Positions 4,919-7,233 of a stretch of DNA of 7,233 bases are shown here, piece after piece (within the stretch, counting starts at the first letter, position 1; each line of letters begins with the position of its first letter). Source of the DNA: Candidatus Thorarchaeota archaeon (lineage in GTDB: Archaea > Asgardarchaeota > Thorarchaeia > Thorarchaeales > Thorarchaeaceae); the NCBI GenBank assembly GCA_016841005.1, contig JAEORG010000453.1:1-7233 (forward strand), in the 5' to 3' direction. Below the pieces are notes generated by a model, which did not search any database, was not told the origin of the DNA, and saw nothing but the letters and a program-made list of their open reading frames with translations. The translations under genes and the position numbers were made by a program.

Positions 4919-6234
4919 TATGTCTTGACCAGAGGTTCTGGTAGTTCCAGACTCTCGAGCGCATTGTCCTCGAAGATCTGTTTCGCTGCGGTCATGAGTG
5001 ATTTCTCAATTCCAGCAATATTGTGGTTTGTCGCAATCATGAGGTTAGCATGTACGAGGATTCCATCATCATCACTTGTGTAGTGATGCATGCAAGTTCC
5101 ACGAGGCGCCTCAACAACACCGACTCCCTCACCAGCCTTTGGCTCAACATCACTCAGTTTGATATCTGTACTAACAATCTGTGGGTCTTCAAGTAGTGTC
5201 TTGACCCACTCAGCTGCCTGAACCAGCTCGACTATCCTTGCATAATGATAGGCGAACGTGTGGTGTGAAGGTCTACCCACGAGCTCGCGCATTTCCTTTA
5301 GAGCTGCATCAGCTAGCGGAGTCGCCATCTTATCTGCAACGTTACATCTTGCAAGTGTATTCGCACGCCAGATTCCATCAGGGTATCCAGCAGGCTTGTA
5401 GTACATATGTGTGGCGTAGGAATGCTTTGGTATGTGTTCACCGACATATTTGATGTAATTTTTCGGCTCAAAGTCAGCGACAATCTTTCCATCAGGATCC
5501 ATCACGCGCAGATTACCATCGTAGATATCAAGGACACCATTGTTCGTCAACCCAAAGTAGTACGTAGGTGTTACTGCAACCTTGGTAATGACATCAATAT
5601 AGGAATTCACGACTATCTTCGCGAGATCAACTGTTTTGTTGATATTCTCAAGCATCTCGGGAACTTTCTTCAGCCATGCATCACGTGCTTCCTCACTCAA
5701 TGGATTTAACATTCCTCCAGCAATTGCTGTTACTGGATGAACAGATTTGGCACCTACTTCTCTACAAAGCTCCTGACCAAACTCCATTAGTTTGATTGCT
5801 TGCACAGCAACATCTGGAAGATGTTTCAACACTGCTGCAACGTTTCTGACTGCAGGATCTGCCATGGGTCCAAATACGAAGTCTGGTGCAGCTAGGGCAT
5901 AGAAGTGAATTGCATGGCTTGAGAGCTGTTTAGCCTCAATGAGCAACCGTCTTAGCTTGATTGCTGCAGGTGGAGGTGTTACGTCCCACGCAGCCTCAAC
6001 CGCCTTAGTGGATGCTAGATGATGAGGTTCTGGGCAGATCCCACAAATTCTCGGTGCAATCCGGGGAGCTTCCTCCATCGGACGACCTACAAGGAACTGT
6101 TCAAAGAATCTAGTTGATCCAACATTGAATTGAATGTCCTTTACTTTATTCCCAGGACCTAATTTTATTGTGAGCGCTCCATGTCCTTCGAGCCGGGTTA
6201 TTGGATCGATTCGAATTGTTTTCTCGTCAGCCAT
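4918..6234 (-). CDS. mvhA: F420-non-reducing [NiFe]-hydrogenase large (catalytic) subunit, C-terminally split
   Basis: A 438-residue group 3 [NiFe]-hydrogenase large subunit (MvhA/VhuA type), which oxidises H2 at a NiFe(CN)2CO site in the cytoplasm. Visible motifs: RLEGHG at 14-19 (Glu16, conserved near the active site); RICGICPEPHH at 62-72 with Ni/Fe ligands Cys64 and Cys67 and His71; HPVTAIAGG around 166-174; and the family segment EAPRGT at 375-380. The usual C-terminal DPCxxCxxH is absent: the chain ends FEDNALESLELPEPLVKT. The missing segment is encoded next door in vhuU, and 438 plus 50 residues roughly equals an unsplit family member. The protein alone could not ligate Ni fully, so it should depend on VhuU. 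The ATG overlaps the mvhG stop (TAATG) and follows AGGAGGT at 8 nt. The stop is TAG. Electrons should pass to MvhG and, by analogy with methanogens, on to MvhD and heterodisulfide reductase-like HdrABC, which are not in the window. Confidence 0.94.
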   Translation of the reverse strand: MADEKTIRIDPITRLEGHGALTIKLGPGNKVKDIQFNVGSTRFFEQFLVGRPMEEAPRIAPRICGICPEPHHLASTKAVEAAWDVTPPPAAIKLRRLLIEAKQLSSHAIHFYALAAPDFVFGPMADPAVRNVAAVLKHLPDVAVQAIKLMEFGQELCREVGAKSVHPVTAIAGGMLNPLSEEARDAWLKKVPEMLENINKTVDLAKIVVNSYIDVITKVAVTPTYYFGLTNNGVLDIYDGNLRVMDPDGKIVADFEPKNYIKYVGEHIPKHSYATHMYYKPAGYPDGIWRANTLARCNVADKMATPLADAALKEMRELVGRPSHHTFAYHYARIVELVQAAEWVKTLLEDPQIVSTDIKLSDVEPKAGEGVGVVEAPRGTCMHHYTSDDDGILVHANLMIATNHNIAGIEKSLMTAAKQIFEDNALESLELPEPLVKT

Positions 6235-7166
6235 TACAGTTTACCTCCTTTGAGGTCCTCTCGTTTGATACGCATTCTGTTGAGATGGCTAGTTGCATAG
6301 TCAAATCTGTAGAAGGTCCCAAGAGGGTCTTTCACCTGTTCCACCAGTTCTGCTGGTTCAATTGGGGCATAGGTTCCAAGCATGGAGATTGATGCCGCTC
6401 CATGGTCCGACATTATCGGTGGAGGGGGACCAAAACACCCACGGCAGGTTGCTCCTTGATTGACACATTGACCCTCACAGATTCCCCATGTTGAAGAGCC
6501 AACACAGATGTAACCCTGTTCTAACAAGCATCTATCTGGGTCAGCATGACCTGTAAAGGGTCTTAGAACCTTATCAATCGGGGTCTCCTTCTTCTCTCGA
6601 TTACAGTAGTGACAGACAGTGTGTGGCGGAAGGTCTAGTGGAGACCCTGTAAGGAGATGCATCACTGCTGCAGTAATCAACTTAGGTGTTGGTGGGCAAC
6701 CAGGAAGATAAACATCAAACTCAACGTAATCAGAGTTTGGTCGTACAACAGGTTCAAGTCCGGGTACATTCTCAGTTGGTAGTTTTCCACCACTAAAGGT
6801 CTTGTTCTCTACGAACTTCGTATTAATACACTCCTCGATATCATAGAGATTAGCAAGACCAGCTACACTACCAAAACAAGAACATGAGCCTAATGAAACA
6901 AGGATCTGACACTTCTGGCGCATGACTTTCAGGAGATGGACATCCTCTTCGGTTCTTGCCATACCCTCATAGAATCCTGCAACGATGGACTTGTCTTCAT
7001 AACTTTCTAAGTGATGAAGCTTGAAATCCGCAACTGCTTGCCAATATTTGATATCGATTAACGGTAGCACGTCTGCAAGAGCAAGATGAATGTCTACAAG
7101 ACTCTGGTAACATCCCCAGCATGATGAACCTTGCCCGAAGGCGACAGGTATAGGATCAACCATCAT
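6234..7166 (-). CDS. mvhG: F420-non-reducing [NiFe]-hydrogenase small subunit (three Fe-S clusters)
   Basis: A 310-residue MvhG/VhuG-type small subunit of usual length, relaying electrons from the NiFe site. Cysteine pattern: SSCWGC (Cys16, Cys19), GSCSCFG (Cys95, Cys97) and PGCPPTP (Cys157) include the ligands of the proximal [4Fe-4S] cluster. CHYC (Cys185, Cys188), Cys213, Cys221, Cys230, Cys234, Cys241 and Cys244 (CRGCFGPP) can supply two further [4Fe-4S] clusters, as in group 3 enzymes. There is no twin-arginine signal, so the enzyme is cytoplasmic. The 3' end overlaps the mvhA start by one base (TAATG). Two adjacent ATGs exist, at 7166 and 7163. The first overlaps the upstream stop, mirroring the mvhG-mvhA junction, but it leaves only 3 nt after AGGAGGT. 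The second leaves 6 nt and would give MVDPIPVAFGQG, so it may be the true start. Confidence 0.94.
   Translation of the reverse strand: MMVDPIPVAFGQGSSCWGCYQSLVDIHLALADVLPLIDIKYWQAVADFKLHHLESYEDKSIVAGFYEGMARTEEDVHLLKVMRQKCQILVSLGSCSCFGSVAGLANLYDIEECINTKFVENKTFSGGKLPTENVPGLEPVVRPNSDYVEFDVYLPGCPPTPKLITAAVMHLLTGSPLDLPPHTVCHYCNREKKETPIDKVLRPFTGHADPDRCLLEQGYICVGSSTWGICEGQCVNQGATCRGCFGPPPPIMSDHGAASISMLGTYAPIEPAELVEQVKDPLGTFYRFDYATSHLNRMRIKREDLKGGKL
6243..6249 (-). promoter_or_regulatory. Ribosome binding site of mvhA
   Basis: Minus-strand AGGAGGT, 8 nt before the mvhA ATG and inside the last codons of mvhG. It fixes the start at 6234. Confidence 0.8.
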
Positions 7167-7233
7167 TAGACCTCCTTTAACGCGTACATCACTTCATGAT
7201 GCTCATGACCTGTGACTTCCAATTCGCCCCATT
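7166..7233 (-). CDS. 3' end of the gene upstream of mvhG (partial, unidentified; possibly mvhD)
   Basis: The only frame that stays open from the right edge to the mvhG start encodes 21 residues, WGELEVTGHEHHEV followed by MYALKEV, and ends in a TAA whose last base is the A of the mvhG ATG at 7166. The other two frames stop earlier (TGA codons). The one-base TAATG overlap repeats the mvhG-mvhA arrangement, which supports a real, translationally coupled gene. In methanogens mvhD commonly precedes mvhG, so mvhD/vhuD is the positional guess, but the visible tail has no Fe-S motif and I cannot identify it. Another Hdr- or hydrogenase-related gene is equally possible. Confidence 0.6.
   Translation of the reverse strand, partial: WGELEVTGHEHHEVMYALKEV
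7170..7176 (-). promoter_or_regulatory. Ribosome binding site of mvhG
   Basis: Minus-strand AGGAGGT, 3 nt before the ATG at 7166 and 6 nt before the ATG at 7163. The spacing favours the second ATG. The site lies inside the last codons of the upstream gene. Confidence 0.75.

Noticed and set aside
5238..5709. Plus-strand open frames of 71 and 100 codons
   Set aside because: They lie entirely inside mvhA on the opposite strand and encode nothing recognisable: shadows of the real gene.

Overview
The window looks archaeal and most probably comes from an Asgard archaeon (Lokiarchaeota/Thorarchaeota-like). This is inferred from three things: a group 3 F420-non-reducing (Mvh/Vhu-type) [NiFe]-hydrogenase, a separate selenocysteine (Sec)-containing VhuU peptide with a structured 3' UTR, and a run of TPR paralogues with TATA-like upstream elements. 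Every supported gene is on the minus strand, so biological order runs from right to left.

Right half (7233 to about 4680): a tightly packed hydrogenase operon. The first element is the 3' end of an unidentified gene (7233-7166). It overlaps mvhG by one base. mvhG (small subunit, three [4Fe-4S] clusters) overlaps mvhA (large subunit) by one base. mvhA has the N-terminal RxCGxC Ni-binding motif but stops before the C-terminal DPCxxCxxH motif. That motif is in a 50-codon gene, vhuU (4904-4752), that simple ORF calling misses because an in-frame TGA at codon 23 sits exactly where the first Ni-ligand cysteine belongs. Read as Sec, the peptide contains RCYDCULSCAAH. The stop codon is followed directly by a GC-rich, strongly structured 3' UTR, a candidate archaeal SECIS element, and then a T-run. 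MvhG, MvhA and VhuU together would form the electron-input module of an Mvh/Hdr-type hydrogenase whose Ni site has Sec in place of one cysteine.

Left half (4670 to 1): three tandem paralogous genes for cytoplasmic TPR (helical solenoid) proteins of about 500 residues. All begin MKPxGxIT. The outer two (3050-4588 and the partial 1-1116) align without gaps over 372 residues at about 60% identity by hand count. They share an 18-nt leader element exactly 24 nt upstream of their start codons. The middle one (1251-2744) is more diverged. The TPR genes have no good Shine-Dalgarno sequence and are visibly more AT-rich than the hydrogenase genes, whose starts follow AGGAGGT or GGAG. The TPR genes appear to be separate transcription units and may be unrelated in function to the hydrogenase.

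No tRNA, rRNA, CRISPR array or insertion sequence was seen.
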